The notes beneath the pieces are model-generated. The model was not told where the DNA came from. It saw nothing but the letters and a program-made list of their open reading frames with translations, and did no database searches. A stretch of DNA of 64,000 nucleotides, taken from Erpobdella octoculata (lineage: Eukaryota; Annelida; Clitellata; Hirudinida; Erpobdellidae). Location: positions 9,807,456-9,871,455 of the forward strand of contig OZ022247.1 in assembly GCA_963978895.1 (NCBI GenBank), in the 5' to 3' direction. Below, piece after piece: positions 47,511 to 62,264 of this stretch. The position numbers were made by a program, and so were the translations under genes. The stretch's first letter is position 1. The number at the start of each line of letters is the position of its first letter.

Positions 47511-50215
47511 ATATGGTTAGTAATTAACCATTCAATTTAATTTAGTTTCATATGACATTAAATTACACAAATCGAAAAACAGCTAAAACATACATCATAA
47601 GTTGTATAGTGTGAGTTTCAGCCACCCGAAGAGAAGAAATCCAGCCAAAGTTAATGACCGCGAGGGTTGTGGCGATAAAAATTGTATTACTTTCTATTTT
47701 TTCTCAAAATTTGCTGCCCCTCAAAATGTCTCTCAGAGCAAAACACGCGCCTCGTTCAACGACGCTACGCATCATTGATTCATAACAACAAGAAAATAAC
47801 ATATCATGTGAAACAGTACGTTAAATTTACGGTTTTTGTCAACTTATAACCTATATCACGTCATCAAGTAAATGTGCCGTAGACTTACAATATGTTAGTA
47901 ATTATTCTGAAAATGCTGAAAAATTACCAGGTTAGTGTTATATTAGACACCGATAGCTAAGCACTTAGTAGAGAAGAGCTTAATAACTTGCAATTTTAGT
48001 TGGGATGGGTTCATGGTGTTATGAAACCTGATTCTGGTGGTCAGGTGGAGTCAAAATTAGTCGTTTTGCTGTATTATACAATGCAACTTTTTTAAAGTTT
48101 ATTTTTTTGTGTACTCTGACATTTAAATTTGCAAATTATTTATTTCATCGTTAAGAAAGGTTCAGTATGTTTTTATTTAGCACAGGTCGCACATCTCTGA
48201 GTTATTGATTTCTTATTTGTATATATGAATAAAAACTAATGATTAATTTTATGGAGTGACGAATAGATCATAGATAGCTAGATTGATGAATATATTTCGA
48301 AGTCATTGATGGCATCGGCGACGGAACCGGGGGGAGGGGGCCAGTGGCCCAGCACTTTTAAAATTGGAGAGAATAGACGCCATTTTGGCACCCCCACTTT
48401 TTCTCAAATACCAATATTGTTTTATAACGAGAGACTCGTCAAGAATCTGTCAAAATGTTCAGTAAAAATGAAACTTCATAGACTTTATTGTCACAAGTAG
48501 ACAAATTATTGAAATTGTATTTGGTTTTTCCCATATGAAATGCAACATCAGAAAGAAGTTTTTCAGCATTGAGTCGAATTAAAACCTATTTGCAGTCAAA
48601 ATGACCAAACTAGATTAAATCATGTCATGTTTTTAACTGTACGTAAAGAAAAAACAGACAATCTAAACTTGTTGGAAATTTGTTTGCTAAATGACAGAAG
48701 ATTGGTATCTCTTTGGTAAATGATAGTTAAAGTTGCAGTTTGTAGTTAACTTTTGTAAATGGTAGTTATTTTGGACTTTGGTTAAATGGTAATTATAATT
48801 TTTTACCTTTTATTTTATAAAAAAAATTTATGAAATGATTTCAGATATAGATGCATTTCATCATAAATTTTATCAAACTCTCCCACCCACTTTTAAAACC
48901 ATTCCGGCGCCCCTGATAGATGGATTGATTACTAAGTTATTGATGGATAGATTGATGAATAGTTCATGGATTCATAGAGGAATATAGATTGATGGATAGT
49001 TCTTGGATTCATAGAAAAATATAAATTGATGATTAGTTCTTGGATTCATAGATGGATAGACAGATGGATAGTTATTGATTCACAAAAGTGTAGCTCATGG
49101 ATTCATAGATAGATATATTTATGAAGATTTTTTGGATTCAAAGATAGATAGATTGATTAAGAGTTTATAGATTCTTGAAGAAATAGATTGACGGATAGAC
49201 AGAAAATAAATGAAACTATAAATAGCCCGACAAAAACCAAGCTTTTGATAATTATTCAAAGTTTGGGAATTTCAATAAGTTTTGTTACATCTGTTCATGT
49301 TCATGAGATTTTATTACTTTGATTTAATGAAAAATTATTCACGCTTTCAAAATACAAATTCTAAGGAATTAGTATTTTGAAATTATCATTAAAATAACCT
49401 TTTTTATAATTTAGGAGTTTAAGCATTTTACACAAATTAAAAATGATAACCATTATTTATTTATTTATTTATATAATTGCATAATTTTGAAAAGATCATT
49501 CATGCACGAAGTTAACAATTAGATTGAAAGTAGCCAAGTAGTTAATGTTCCTACTTTTAAATTCGAATGCAAAGTAAATCCAAATGTCGACTCACTCAGC
49601 CTTACATCACATTTTCACTACGTAAATTTGTGGTCCGAAAAAATACTTTATTCTTAGCTGTCGTATTTGGCTTTTATATTTACAAATTTGTTTTATTGAA
49701 CGTTAAAATTAGTTTGGTTTTGCTTCAAACTGAGGGTTTGTCACGCTGCAAATCCACACATGTCTACAAGTGAAAAGATAAACTATTATTGATTTGCTGC
49801 TTATATTTATTGATTATTAAAGGAATAGAAATAGAAAAAATCACGGTAAGTCCCATTAATATACATTGGCGTATTTTTTTGCTCGCAATTTCATCTTTTC
49901 CAACGTTTTATATTTTATATTTGCTTTATGATTCATCCAAAGTCAAAAATCACATCCCGGCTGCAACTATCACTAACGAAATAAAATACTAAGAGGCTTT
50001 TAGTTTCTGCCTCACTTAGAACAGCGAGAAGAATTTATCACGCCAGCATGACAGCTGATATCATATCAGAACTATGACATTTATACTAAAATGTTAATTA
50101 ATGTTGCCACATTGAGATCGTGTATATGTGAAAACATCATTTACATTTATATGCTTATAAAATCATTTCTGAACAAACTAGTTAATGAAAGAGGACCATG
50201 AAAACATATAAAACA
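47511..50215. other. Intergenic, tandem GATAGATTGATG-like repeats at 48915-49200
   Basis: No supported gene. 48915-49200 is a degenerate array of roughly 50-bp units containing GATTGATGGATAGTTC and TTGGATTCATAGA. Two adjacent plus-strand frames at 49567-49773 and 49789-49992 (the latter with a hydrophobic stretch IFLLAISSFPTFYILYLLY) are unrecognised. Confidence 0.4.
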
Positions 50216-50218
50216 TTT

Positions 50219-50403
50219 TCATTTTCTGTAGTCGTTAGGTGGTCCTGGATGTTTTTTTAAGAACATTTTGCAATTAAGTATATAACGTAAATTATTTTAT
50301 AGAAATGTGATAAATAAAAAATAACGGATTTTTTAACATCAAACATCTTAATAACAAACTACTAGTCGTCATCGCAACCGGGAATTCCCACGTGGGTATT
50401 CAT
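50219..50403 (-). pseudogene. Microprotein family relic H
   Basis: Exon 1 (50403-50363) keeps the 41-bp length and ends GATGACGACTA|GTAGTT, giving MNTHVGIPGCDDD. Exon 2 (about 50253-50219) keeps KHPGPPNDYRK and TGA. The one acceptor available (CATCCAG) would place a TAG at the junction, and the exon 1 N-terminus has been replaced by a CACGTGGGTAT promoter-like sequence, so this copy is probably dead. Confidence 0.55.
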
Positions 50404-50818
50404 TCGAAACCACATGCTAGGTACGTGGCAACTTTCTGATGATTCAATATTTTTTAATTTCATAATAACTTCAATATGAAGCTGGTGAAATCTCAGAAGG
50501 GTTGAATAACTTTTTTCTTGTCATTAAATCAAGTTGAGGTTCACACAGTGACAGGCTTATTATTAAATTTTGCTCTGATTCCCCGACCGCTTAAATTGTT
50601 TAAATACATTTTTGAATCTTCCCAGTCATTCAATTAATCTGAAACTTTTTTTTATTAATAATGTGTACAATAACCTATTGTATTGACTGCATTGTCTTTT
50701 CCGATACCGATTGTGAAACAGCCGATACTGATTATCGGCAAAAAAACCACAATTGGCAGATATTGATTATTTGCCGGTTATCGTTGCACTTTTATTAAGC
50801 ATGTATGTATGCCGATAT

Positions 50819-51660
50819 ACTAGCTGACCCAGCAAACGTTGTTTTGAGTTATAAATTATTTTAGTTTTTTTATTAAAGGTTTAATTTTGTCAATTTAAAA
50901 AAAAACAATGTTTTTTGTCAGACCATCTTTAGCCAACACAAACAATCTGGATGGTTTGCCCTCGCAAGAACATGCCACGTATAGGTAATTGTTTGTGAGA
51001 AAATTATGGTGTGCCCAAATCTAAGCCAAAAACAGACATCGTTTGGCCTTGCGACTTATTAATTGTCATTGCGAATGCCAATCTAATTGGAAATTGAATT
51101 TGCTTGAATTTCTGTGGAAATCATTGGGATCCGTGGAAGCAAAACACTTTTGCCTTGGAACTTGCCATTAAAAATGCAGGTTTCAAAAATGTTTCTTATC
51201 AATTTTTAATTGCACAGCCGCGGTAAGTTCAAATTCCAAAGTTGAATAACCAAAGATCCAACTTTAAGTTGTAGATGATGCGGCGACATGCCTGGCAAAT
51301 CCGATGAGTTCAAAAACTCTGTTGGCATCGCAAACTGTATCAATCGATTTGTATGACACCAATTCGCCTGGCAACAACTGCTGTATTTTAAAATTAAAAT
51401 AATTGACAGCCACATTTTTTGCTGCAAAATGACTCTTTCTGCCAGCCACTCATGATTCAGCACTGTGACCATGGATGATTGCTTTTTTTATGTTGCACAT
51501 TGCTTAAGTGCTGAATGAGCTGTTCTGCCTCCAACCAATAAAGTTGCTGCAATGCCAGAAAATGCAACGGCCAAAGCAATGCCATTATTTGATCGTATTT
51601 TGGCGAGAATTAGAGAAATGAGAAATGTTTTCCCAGTTCCAACTGGTCATCCAAAAAAAA
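50819..51660 (-). pseudogene. Truncated Helitron helicase (RepHel C-terminus) with 3' element end
   Basis: The minus strand from 51660 reads [11 protein letters not shown] and, in neighbouring frames, the order of a Pif1-type Helitron helicase: a [11 protein letters not shown] block, [44 protein letters not shown], then NNYLYVACSCEGKPSRLFVL. It closes with AAAACAACGTTTGCTGGGTC, then AGCTAGT (plus strand ACTAGCTGACCCAGCAAACG at 50819), a Helitron-type CTAG|T end. Several frameshifts and stops. The 5' part is replaced by a TA microsatellite at 51669. It is a different Helitron group from the GAGCGGGAA family. Confidence 0.8.
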
Positions 51661-51666
51661 ATCCAC

Positions 51667-51860
<194 letters not shown>

Positions 51861-52063
51861 TATGACTGTCTATCTGTTGCATTTTCCTATAAAAAGAGCA
51901 TATTTGCACCTTTTTGTTTTTCCAAAATAACTTTTTTAAATAATTTGAAAAAAATATTTTAAATAGCCATTGAATTATCCTCAGATCTACCAAATGTGCA
52001 CAAAAATTTTTATAAAAATTGGTTTAGCCGTATTGGAGGAATTCAATTTCATACACTATGACA

Positions 52064-52065
<2 letters not shown>

Positions 52066-52147
<82 letters not shown>

Positions 52148-52166
52148 ATCTATATCTATATATGTA

Positions 52167-52206
<40 letters not shown>
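52066..52206. repeat. (TA)n microsatellite with interruptions
   Basis: About 70 TA units with TATTTATA, TATCTATA and TATGTATA interruptions. Confidence 0.95.
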
Positions 52207-52208
<2 letters not shown>

Positions 52209-52483
52209 TAGATTTGCATCCTTGCTAATTATTGAAAATTAAAATAAAAGAACAGATGAAAATTTTATTATTAAAAATTATTCTTAATATTGATTATAAT
52301 AACATCAAAATATAAAAAAATAATAACATCAAAATATAAAAAATAATGACATCGAAATATAAAGTAATAAAATCAAAATACAAAATGTTTTTCTAATTTG
52401 TTGTTACAAATACATGTAAATTTTTTTGTCAAATGTTTAATGAAATTGTCAACATGAAGAATTTCATTTCATTTTTTTTCTTT

Positions 52484-52645
52484 GAAATCTTTTTTCCAGT
52501 AGCCGTGACTGTCGTAAAATTGTTATCAGAAAATAAAATTAAACTTAACTAATGTTTGTAAAATAAAAATACAACAAAATTAAAGTTTTAAACGACAAAC
52601 AAGCGTTGTTGTAGCAACAACGAATTTATCGGTGGGTATAAGAAG
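52484..52645 (-). pseudogene. Possible microprotein family relic at 52.6 kb
   Basis: TGGGTATAA (52633-52641) sits beside a CAACAACGCTTGTTTGTCG stretch that resembles the end of exon 1 and its donor in other family members. No intact exon 2 is visible, although ACGACAG followed by TCACGGCTACTGG near 52505 may be its remains. Confidence 0.3.
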
Positions 52646-52757
52646 ACTTCTTTGCTATATTCATCATGAGTTTTTTTGTAGTTTATAGTCCTTTACATCA
52701 GGTGTTTTAAGACTAAAATAACTGTGTGTAGAAAGGACATAAGCACTTTTTTCCGTC

Positions 52758-52945
52758 ATCACTGAGTTTTCGTTTTCTAAGTTTCGGCCTCAACTCGAGT
52801 CTCAAGAGCTCATCCAATGCTTTAAAAACCATTTTTTTGATCCAACTGGTGTCAGAAGTAGGATCAAAAGAATGGTTTTGAAAACATTGTATCAGCTCTT
52901 GATACTCGAGTTGAGGCAGGAACTTAGAAAACGAGAGCTCAATGA
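52758..52945. repeat. Inverted duplication centred on the primer-site-like sequence
   Basis: 52758-52845 is an inverted copy (about 85% identical by eye) of 52861-52945, the start of the gag-like frame. The 15-bp centre is AACTGGTGTCAGAAG, part of the putative tRNA primer site. Confidence 0.8.
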
Positions 52946-53592
52946 TAAAAGAAAAAAATCTGAGCTCGTGGACCGCCTCCGGACGTCATTGGAGGACAAT
53001 GGGTTTGACCCAAAAGAGTATGAGGATGTATTGACATATTTTTTGAACAAGATGACGGAGAAAAACAGAGCAACAGAGGAAGGAATCAAAACAGTTATTG
53101 AAAAATTTAAAAAAATTGATTCTCGGTAGTCAGGTCGATCCTAAAAACAGATTATCAGAAGCCGGCGTGGCGTTGCTGTCAGAAAACAACAACAGAGTCA
53201 GTGGTTTGCTTGAGTGTGGACTGGACGGTACGAATGTTGAGAATTTGGTCGCAGGATTGGCTGAGGCAGTGATGGACACGGTTCTGGACCAGCGTGTTGA
53301 TGGTGAAGAAAATGATGTGGGTTGCTGCGGCAAAACCCAGTTTGAACTGCAGTCTACCAGCTGTGTCTCAGAACATGTGACAGATGACGGCCGTACAGAC
53401 TGCACAGGTCAGGTGGGTCATGAGGAGGACAGGGAAAGGAGAAGTGGTCCAGTTTTGTGTCGGAACGCCTGTGTAAGTGATGTTACCCCGGATGAGTCGT
53501 CTAAGGAGGCTGCTGCCCCGGATGTTGCAGAACAGTCTGAGTGTGCTTTTATGGATACTAGTGAGACTGAGGCTCAGAGCGGGATGGTTTGA
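52847..53592 (+). pseudogene. SAP-domain gag-like retrotransposon relic, copy 2
   Basis: Primer-site-like TGGTGTCAGAAGTAGGATC (52847-52865), then ATG 52872 opening MVLKTLYQLLILELRQELRK, RELNDKRKKSELVDRLRTSL: a SAP domain (helix, basic turn, helix). The frame reaches 53129; the homologous continuation is in another frame from about 53098 (LGSQVDPKNRLSEAGVALLS ... STSCVSEHVTDDG ... TSETEAQSGMV, TGA 53590-53592), so there is one frameshift. No polymerase or LTR is seen. The longer of the two copies; it shares AEAVxDTVLDQRV and CVSEHVTDDG with copy 1 at 20.2-21.1 kb. Confidence 0.6.
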
Positions 53593-53675
53593 GATTTTGT
53601 GTTTTGGTGGTGGCTCGCGGAGCTGGAGCTTGGGAGGGTTTACAAAAACGTGTCGGGTTCTATAGATTAAAGCCA

Positions 53676-53994
53676 CGACGATTCGTAATGAAATTTTCAC
53701 ACAACCTTGAGAGTCAATAGAGGAAGGTTTTTGTGGAAAAAAATAAAATTGGTCACAAAGTAAGCGGAGTGGGAGCGGGAGAGTGAGCGAAAACGGAAAC
53801 TGGAGAATAAGCAAGAACTGGAACGGGAAAGCAAACGGGAACGGAAAAGCGACCGGGAGCGGGAGAGCAAGCGAGAGCGGGAAAAGCCACCGGGAGCGGG
53901 AAAACAAGCGAGGAAGGAAACGGGAGCGAGATAGAAAAACGATAGAAAAAACTCTAAAAACATCGGGCAACGCCGGGATACCATGCTAGCTTTT
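53676..53994 (+). mobile_element. Helitron-like non-autonomous element, copy 7
   Basis: The 5' part (GATTCGTAATGAAATTTTCA, then CACAACCTTGAGAGTCAATA) matches copies 1 and 4. Purine-rich units follow, then ATCGGGCAACGCCGGGATAC, then CATGCTAG (3' end about 53991). The base after CTAG is C rather than T. Confidence 0.6.
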
Positions 53995-53999
53995 AGCTG

Positions 54000-54520
54000 T
54001 GTAAATATTTGTATTTTGTTGTTTTTCAAAAATAAGAAACGATTTTTTAAATTAAAAATGGAATTAATTATTTTTAAAAAAAATGTTTAAATTTAACAAA
54101 TTTTATTGTCATGAGGGGCAAATCTATATTCTAAGTTTCAGCTCTATTGAATAACGAAAAGATTGGTAATTTTCATTTCAAGATTTGCAAACAATCAAGC
54201 AAGCACGCAAGACTGGTGTTGAAGTTAATAAAAAAATGTAAGAAGTTGCCAAAAGTGCAATTTAAAAAAAAATTATAGTTTAATTTGGTTTTTTCAGTTA
54301 ATCTTTAGTAGAAATTTAATATGAGAAATTAATTTGTGTTCATTTCTGAAGTTTTTGAGTAGATTGTTTTATATAGATTTAAAAATGCATGACTCGATGT
54401 ATACTTGAACAAAAACAATTAAAGTTGTTAAATGATACAAAATTTGCTGATACAAATTCATATTAGATAAATGTATATACATTAAATACATTTTTTTAAA
54501 ATTTATTAAATTTGTTTTAA
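54000..54520. other. Intergenic, possible 3' exon of gene G not resolved
   Basis: Contains a copy of the AAGTTTCAGCTC...GATTTGCAAACA repeat (54130-54230) also found at 42.7 kb. A minus-strand segment starting at 54403 after TTGTTCAAG could be a last exon (VYIESCIFKSI) of gene G, but this is weak. Confidence 0.3.
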
Positions 54521-54526
54521 TTTCAC

Positions 54527-55499
<973 letters not shown>

Positions 55500-56556
55500 G
55501 TTTTGAATAACAATTTTAAAATGTTGATAACAAACAAATATAGACTTAGTGATTTTCGTAATGTCAATTTATACTGTAACGGAGATGTCGTGGCATCTTA
55601 TAACCACAAAAGTGATCGATGTGGAACTCAAAGTTAACCACGGAAATTTGATATTTAGAAACAGTTATCAATTTTTTGACAAATTTCCAAACTATTTTTA
55701 ATCCAATTGCGTACAAAAACTTAAATGTCAGAGTTCAGGAAAAGATATTATATTTAAGTATGGGTTTTATTTGTATATTGCATCAGTCAATGCTGGCAAC
55801 AGACTAGTAGTATGATAAGTTGTTAAAAATTGATACTATATTGCTTAATCACAGTGAATAACAAACTTACAAAAAATTAAACCAGTTATAGTAAAATGAA
55901 AAGTTGTGAAATTCACCAAAGTCTGATTGATTGCAAATAATTATTTTTAATTTATAAATATAAATTAAAATTTATTTAAAAAACAAGATTTAATTTTGAA
56001 TTTTTAAACAAAATTATTTTTTTAGATTACAATTTTTATTTCATCAAAATCATAAAACCGATAATTTGAATTCAGGTGTATTATTGAATATAACTGACTG
56101 TTCCTTGTTTAAACTTAAAATAAACTCGAATATTTGTCAAACTTTAATTTTAAAATATATTATGGTAATCTTTAAATGGCATTGTTAAAAATTTTAAATT
56201 TTCTGGCACATACACAAAATAATAACAGTTTCATGATGCAGTGACATTTCAATAGAATTTCAGTGACATTTCAGTGGCATTTCAGTGGTATTTCAATTAT
56301 ATTTATGGTTTTTTTCTGTTATATTTTTTATTGCTTGTTTTTGTTTATTTTTAAAATTATAAAAACAAAAAATAAAAATTCAACTAAGTTTTCAGTTAGT
56401 TTATTACTTCAAATTACAACAAAGTGTTTAAAAACTTTTAATAATTTTTAACATATAGTTTTTCAATCGACAGTTAAAAATGTCACAATGATATAACAAA
56501 ACTTGAGTACAGAAAAAGTAACATGTCAATAAAGTCTCATAAAAATAGTTATTCAA

Positions 56557-57072
56557 TCATTTTATAATGTGATTGAAGATGCTTGAATGAGGATGAACGA
56601 ATGAATCCTCATCATTTCTACCCATCTTCCAATCTCCTCCTTCAATTTTGACATCTGTATGTCTGACCTGTAAGTTTTAAATTTAGTTTTTTTTTAAATA
56701 AATGTCAACTATGTTCATTGCAAGTTAACATTGGAAAATAATCTTTAATGATAAACAAGTTTTTAATAAAGTCTTGTTTAAAAAATAAAAAAAATGTTTT
56801 TTATTTTAAATAACGCAGTCTTTAAAACATGAAAAAATTTATACAATAAAATTTCTGAAAAATAATATTTTGGTAAACAATTTGTTAAACCACTCACTTG
56901 GAAAGTTCTTGGACCTTCTCGTGTTCTCTGTGGCGAATTTCTTAATATAAACAAATAAGCATATTTTTACTATTTAATTTTATATCAACGTCTGAAAAAA
57001 AAAACTATAAAACATCTTGAAGTTATAAAACCATAAAATATTGTCAACTGACCTATCGCATAAGTTTCCCAT
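56557..57072 (-). CDS. Microprotein gene E (57 residues, MGNLC start)
   Basis: Exons 57072-57053 (MGNLCD plus AG), 56940-56898 (A completing Arg, NSPQRTREGPRTFQ) and 56667-56557 (VRHTDVKIEGGDWKMGRNDE, then DSFVHPHSSIFNHIIK, TGA). Introns are phase 2 and phase 0 with donors GTCAGT and GTGAGT and pyrimidine-rich acceptors. MGxxxC resembles an N-myristoylation site followed by a palmitoylated Cys, so the product may sit on the inner face of a membrane (inference). Paralogue of gene D: 26 of 36 residues of exon 3 are the same, all with preserved length. AATAAATA on the minus strand about 40 bp upstream of the ATG may serve as the TATA box. No similar protein known to me. Confidence 0.75.
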
Positions 57073-57152
57073 CGTCTTATTGAGATCCTGATCGAAATAT
57101 GACTGCCAAAGTATTTATTTTCAACGCAAGTGTGAATTTGTGTTTCACCAGC

Positions 57153-57156
<4 letters not shown>

Positions 57157-57221
<65 letters not shown>
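57157..57221. repeat. (TA)n microsatellite upstream of gene E
   Basis: About 32 TA units, directly followed by TTTGACTGACGTGGCAC, a CRE/E-box-like sequence shared in part with upstream regions of D, F and G. Confidence 0.95.
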
Positions 57222-57224
<3 letters not shown>

Positions 57225-57299
57225 ACTGACGTGGCACTATAACATTTACAACCTCGGTGCTTATATGAGTAACTTTAGAGAACCATGGGAAACTTATAA

Positions 57300-58881
<1,582 letters not shown>

Positions 58882-59535
58882 TATATGACACGACACGTAT
58901 TAAAATAGAAATAACTATATGAGAAATACCGCGTTTGAAATAACCATAAAATTGAAATTGAAATTTTTTTTTTATAAATTATTCAAATTAATTCTAAGAA
59001 ATTGGGTCTGGCTTGTATATCTGGTTGAAAAAGTTACTTAGACTTTGAAGTAGTCTTAAAAAAATAAAAATCAAGTTTCTGCTATTACTAGTGTTTTCAA
59101 TTTAATGTTGAAATGATTTATCACCCTATTTTAAAAAGCTGATCTATATTAGAATTTGTAAAATAAATTATTTATATGTCTTATTTTCATACTCATAAAC
59201 TATACTATCTAATAACTAGATTTTTATATAAAATAATTAATGGACAGTTAAGATAACCGATAGATTAATTATTTGAATGATAAAAAAATGAATTTATTAA
59301 ATAAACATAAACAAGTAATTAAATAAATAAATAATAGGAATCTGGTGTTTCAATGTTTTTTTTAATGTGGAAACAAGTTTTTTCAATTACGCGTTTTTAA
59401 CATTGAGAGTTTTCTGACAGACTTATTTGAAAAAAGCAAATCAAAATCTTAATTTCATTTTATTCATTGAATCACAGAATAATTATGCGTCAACATGTTT
59501 CATGTTTATGAATTAAGACGCAACAATCATTCAAT

Positions 59536-61394
59536 TCATTTGTATCCTCCATATTCTCCTGGTGGTTCTCTTGCGCGTGAAGCCTTGCTGTTAAATAATG
59601 ATGGAAAAAAATCCAAATTTAAATTTTTATAGTAAAATATATATTTAGACATTAATAAACAAACAGGTCGTCGTCATAGTTGCAGCGAATTCACTCGTCA
59701 TAGCAACAAGAAAATCACACATGGGTGTAAAAAGATTCGTATAAAATCACGAGTTCGGTAAAACCTAATTTATGATTTATTTTTATTTTTAATTTAAATT
59801 ATTAGATACAAATAATAAGCGGCCTAATATATGAGCAACTTAAAAATAACAGTTTTTAACTAAATGTAGGATTTTTTGTATAAATGCGTTTATGTATCTG
59901 TATGTATGTATGTATGTATGTATGTATGTATGTATGTATGTATGTATGTATGTATGTATGTATGTATGTATGTATGTATGTATGTATGTATGTATGTATG
60001 TATGTATGTATGTATGTATGTATGTATGTATGTATGTATGTATGTACGTATGTATGTATGCGTGTAAATTTATATAGGTGTTTGTAAATGAGTATGCGGT
60101 ATATGTGTGGAAGTACATGTAAGTAGGTATGCACGTGTAAATTAGTGTGTGTGTGTTTTATTGAACTAATTAGTTGTGATAAATTTATAAAAAGAAATGA
60201 TGTGTTATAGCATAATAAACATATAATTTAATACATTAGATTAACATTTTAAAATGACAGTGTTTCCATGTCTTAAAGCAAATTTCTCTATTTTGTTACA
60301 ATGTTACCTTGGAACTTCATTTCTGTAAGCAGAATTCTGATTTCGATTATCTTTAAAAAAATTAAATGTTTTTTATTTTATTTTGAATATATACACGTAA
60401 ATTAATCATTTGAATTTAATTTGAAAAACTCACCATTTGAACCCTGCATTGGAACCTGGTAGTGCTGATTCTTGATAAATAAGGAAAAAAATGAACATTG
60501 CTTCAATTATTTTTTTTATTTTGAATATTAAATATATCTTTCAATTTAATTTGGTTCGAAATTTTTTTTAACTCGAAAACACGATGAAATAAAAAAAACA
60601 CAAACAAATGTGCTTTAATGAAATGAAAAATTCTAGTTTAAAACAAACGAACATCAATGTTAGAATTTGTCAAATAATTTTAAATCTAACAAAAATGTTG
60701 TTTTTCAATTTCGCCATGTTTTTGCATTACTCTAAAATTTGAGTTTTTTTATTTTAATTTGGTAGTTTGAAAAATATCAATGTTTCATAAAACAAAATTT
60801 TATATCTTTAAAATAGACTTTTATAGATTTAAAAAATTGAGAATTAAAATTTATATAAACTACTGAAACAAAGAAGAAATACACGTTTATTTAAATGTGA
60901 AAAAGTTTTCTGGAGTAATAAATAATAAAAATACATGTTCTAATTCATTAATTCAAAAATAAACTTCAGCAATGTTGATTGGTTGAAAACTAAACTAATA
61001 TAAAAATCAACATTTGGTAAATTATTTATAAATAAATTTTATTTCAGCTGTTTAAAATAATTTTGTTGTTGTTTTAAGTGTCTTTAATTTAATTTTTTTA
61101 TTTAGTGTTAAACATAAATATAATGATAAGGTTGAATTAAAATTTCAGATTTGAGTCAATAGAAAGTTTATTAAAAAGTAAATTGAATTCTAAAGACAAA
61201 AAGTTCAAAATTTTCGATAAAATTATATAAAAGAATTAACTACCTGATAATCACTTGGTGGAGCTCTTTCTCTTGGTGGATCTTCGTCACCGCTTAAATT
61301 AGTTTATTTTAAAGATGATTATTTAAAAATAAAAAAATAAAAAATATAAACTAAAAACATACTATCCAAATAATCGGCTGAAAAAACGTCCCAT
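59536..61394 (-). CDS. Microprotein gene F (68 residues, MGRFF start, two motif exons)
   Basis: Exons 61394-61363 (MGRFFSRLFG plus TA), 61292-61244 (C completing Tyr, GDEDPPRERAPPSDYQ), 60464-60434 (HYQVPMQGSN plus G), 60350-60308 (AT completing Asp, NRNQNSAYRNEVP plus AG), 59587-59536 (C completing Ser, KASRAREPPGEYGGYK, TGA). All five splice junctions agree in phase (2, 0, 1, 2). Exons 2 and 5 both carry the family motif, so the gene looks like a fusion of two motif units. The last exon lies beside a dead exon-1-like sequence (GACGACGACCT|GTTTGT near 59668), suggesting that the exon was taken over from a former neighbouring two-exon gene. MG plus basic/aromatic residues at the N-terminus may signal myristoylation (inference). 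Exon 5 linkage is less certain than exons 1-4. Confidence 0.65.
59902..60061. repeat. (TATG)n microsatellite in intron 4 of gene F
   Basis: About 39 GTAT units with one TACG variant near 60046; frames of MYVC repeats are artefacts. Confidence 0.97.
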
Positions 61395-61471
61395 TTTAGA
61401 TGACAAAGAAGTCAGTTTATACAGCTACTAATTTATTTGACCTGGTAAAATCTTTGATACTCCGGTTGAGT

Positions 61472-61504
61472 AGGTAAGGTCACGTGGTATCTTATACCCA
61501 CTCG
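61472..61504. promoter_or_regulatory. CACGTG plus reversed TGGGTATAA upstream of gene F
   Basis: GGTCACGTGGTATCTTATAC followed by CCACTCG combines an E-box/CRE-like core with TTATACCCA (61492-61500). Gene G has a similar arrangement (GATGTCGTGGCATCTTATAA then CCAC, 55585-55607). Confidence 0.5.
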
Positions 61505-61519
61505 TTTTAGAGAATTCTC

Positions 61520-62260
61520 GAACAATGGAATTTTTAAAAAACCGTCGACGTTTTATTTATTAATAAATTACAAACTTAACATATAAATTAAAAATAAAAT
61601 ATTTAAATAAAGAAATATTAATTATCCAGGCAGTTTACCTGCTTGTCACGACGATGCTACAAGCCGCTACTTAACATAAGCCAATCCCTCAATTACACGT
61701 AGATACCGTTTATCAAATTTTTTTTTAATCAGTTACTTGGTATTATTATTATTAGCAGCAAAAATACAGCAAGCTGCTATTAAATAATAAATTAAAAAAC
61801 CTTTTACTTAATTCAAGATGAACATTTCTAAAATCTGTTTTTAACAAATAACAAAATGTAATTGAGTTAATTTTTTTATTATTTGTTTTTTCTAACTTTT
61901 CTTTTTTTATTTTTAAAATAAATTACATGTTTTTCAATTTAACAACATTTTTGATATATTGAATTGATGGTGTTGGTAAATTTATCCAAGTACACATGTA
62001 ATAAGTTTAACTAAACTAAAATACTAAATCTTTTATTGTGCAGTTGCGTTCAACATTAGTTTTGGTTTTAACTTTCACTAAAAAAGCCAACGTCTAGATG
62101 GGTTGTTACAAATTTATGTTTTTTTGAAGTTAATCAAATCCAACAAACTGTGTCACTGTTTTTAATTGTTTTTATTAAACATTTTTTAATTTCACAATTA
62201 AAATTGTCACAATTGAAAACACAAATTCAATACAATCGTCAATAAAACTGAAAAAGTTAT
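61520..62260. other. Intergenic between genes F and D
   Basis: AT-rich, no gene visible. A TTTATT near 62166 (AATAAA on the minus strand) may end the gene D transcript. Confidence 0.4.
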
Positions 62261-62264
62261 TCAA

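Noticed and set aside
49789..49992. Possible type II membrane protein exon with one hydrophobic segment
   Set aside because: Short, AT-rich, no splice partner or family resemblance; hydrophobic frames arise easily in AT-rich DNA.
54369..54526. Read-through extension of gene G exon 3
   Set aside because: The extra sequence is Tyr/Leu/Asn-rich AT-driven translation unlike any other family member, and a good donor ends the exon at 54527.
59840..60134. MYVC- and HTYI-repeat proteins
   Set aside because: Microsatellite translations of (TATG)n; the same applies to the IYIY and RERE frames elsewhere.
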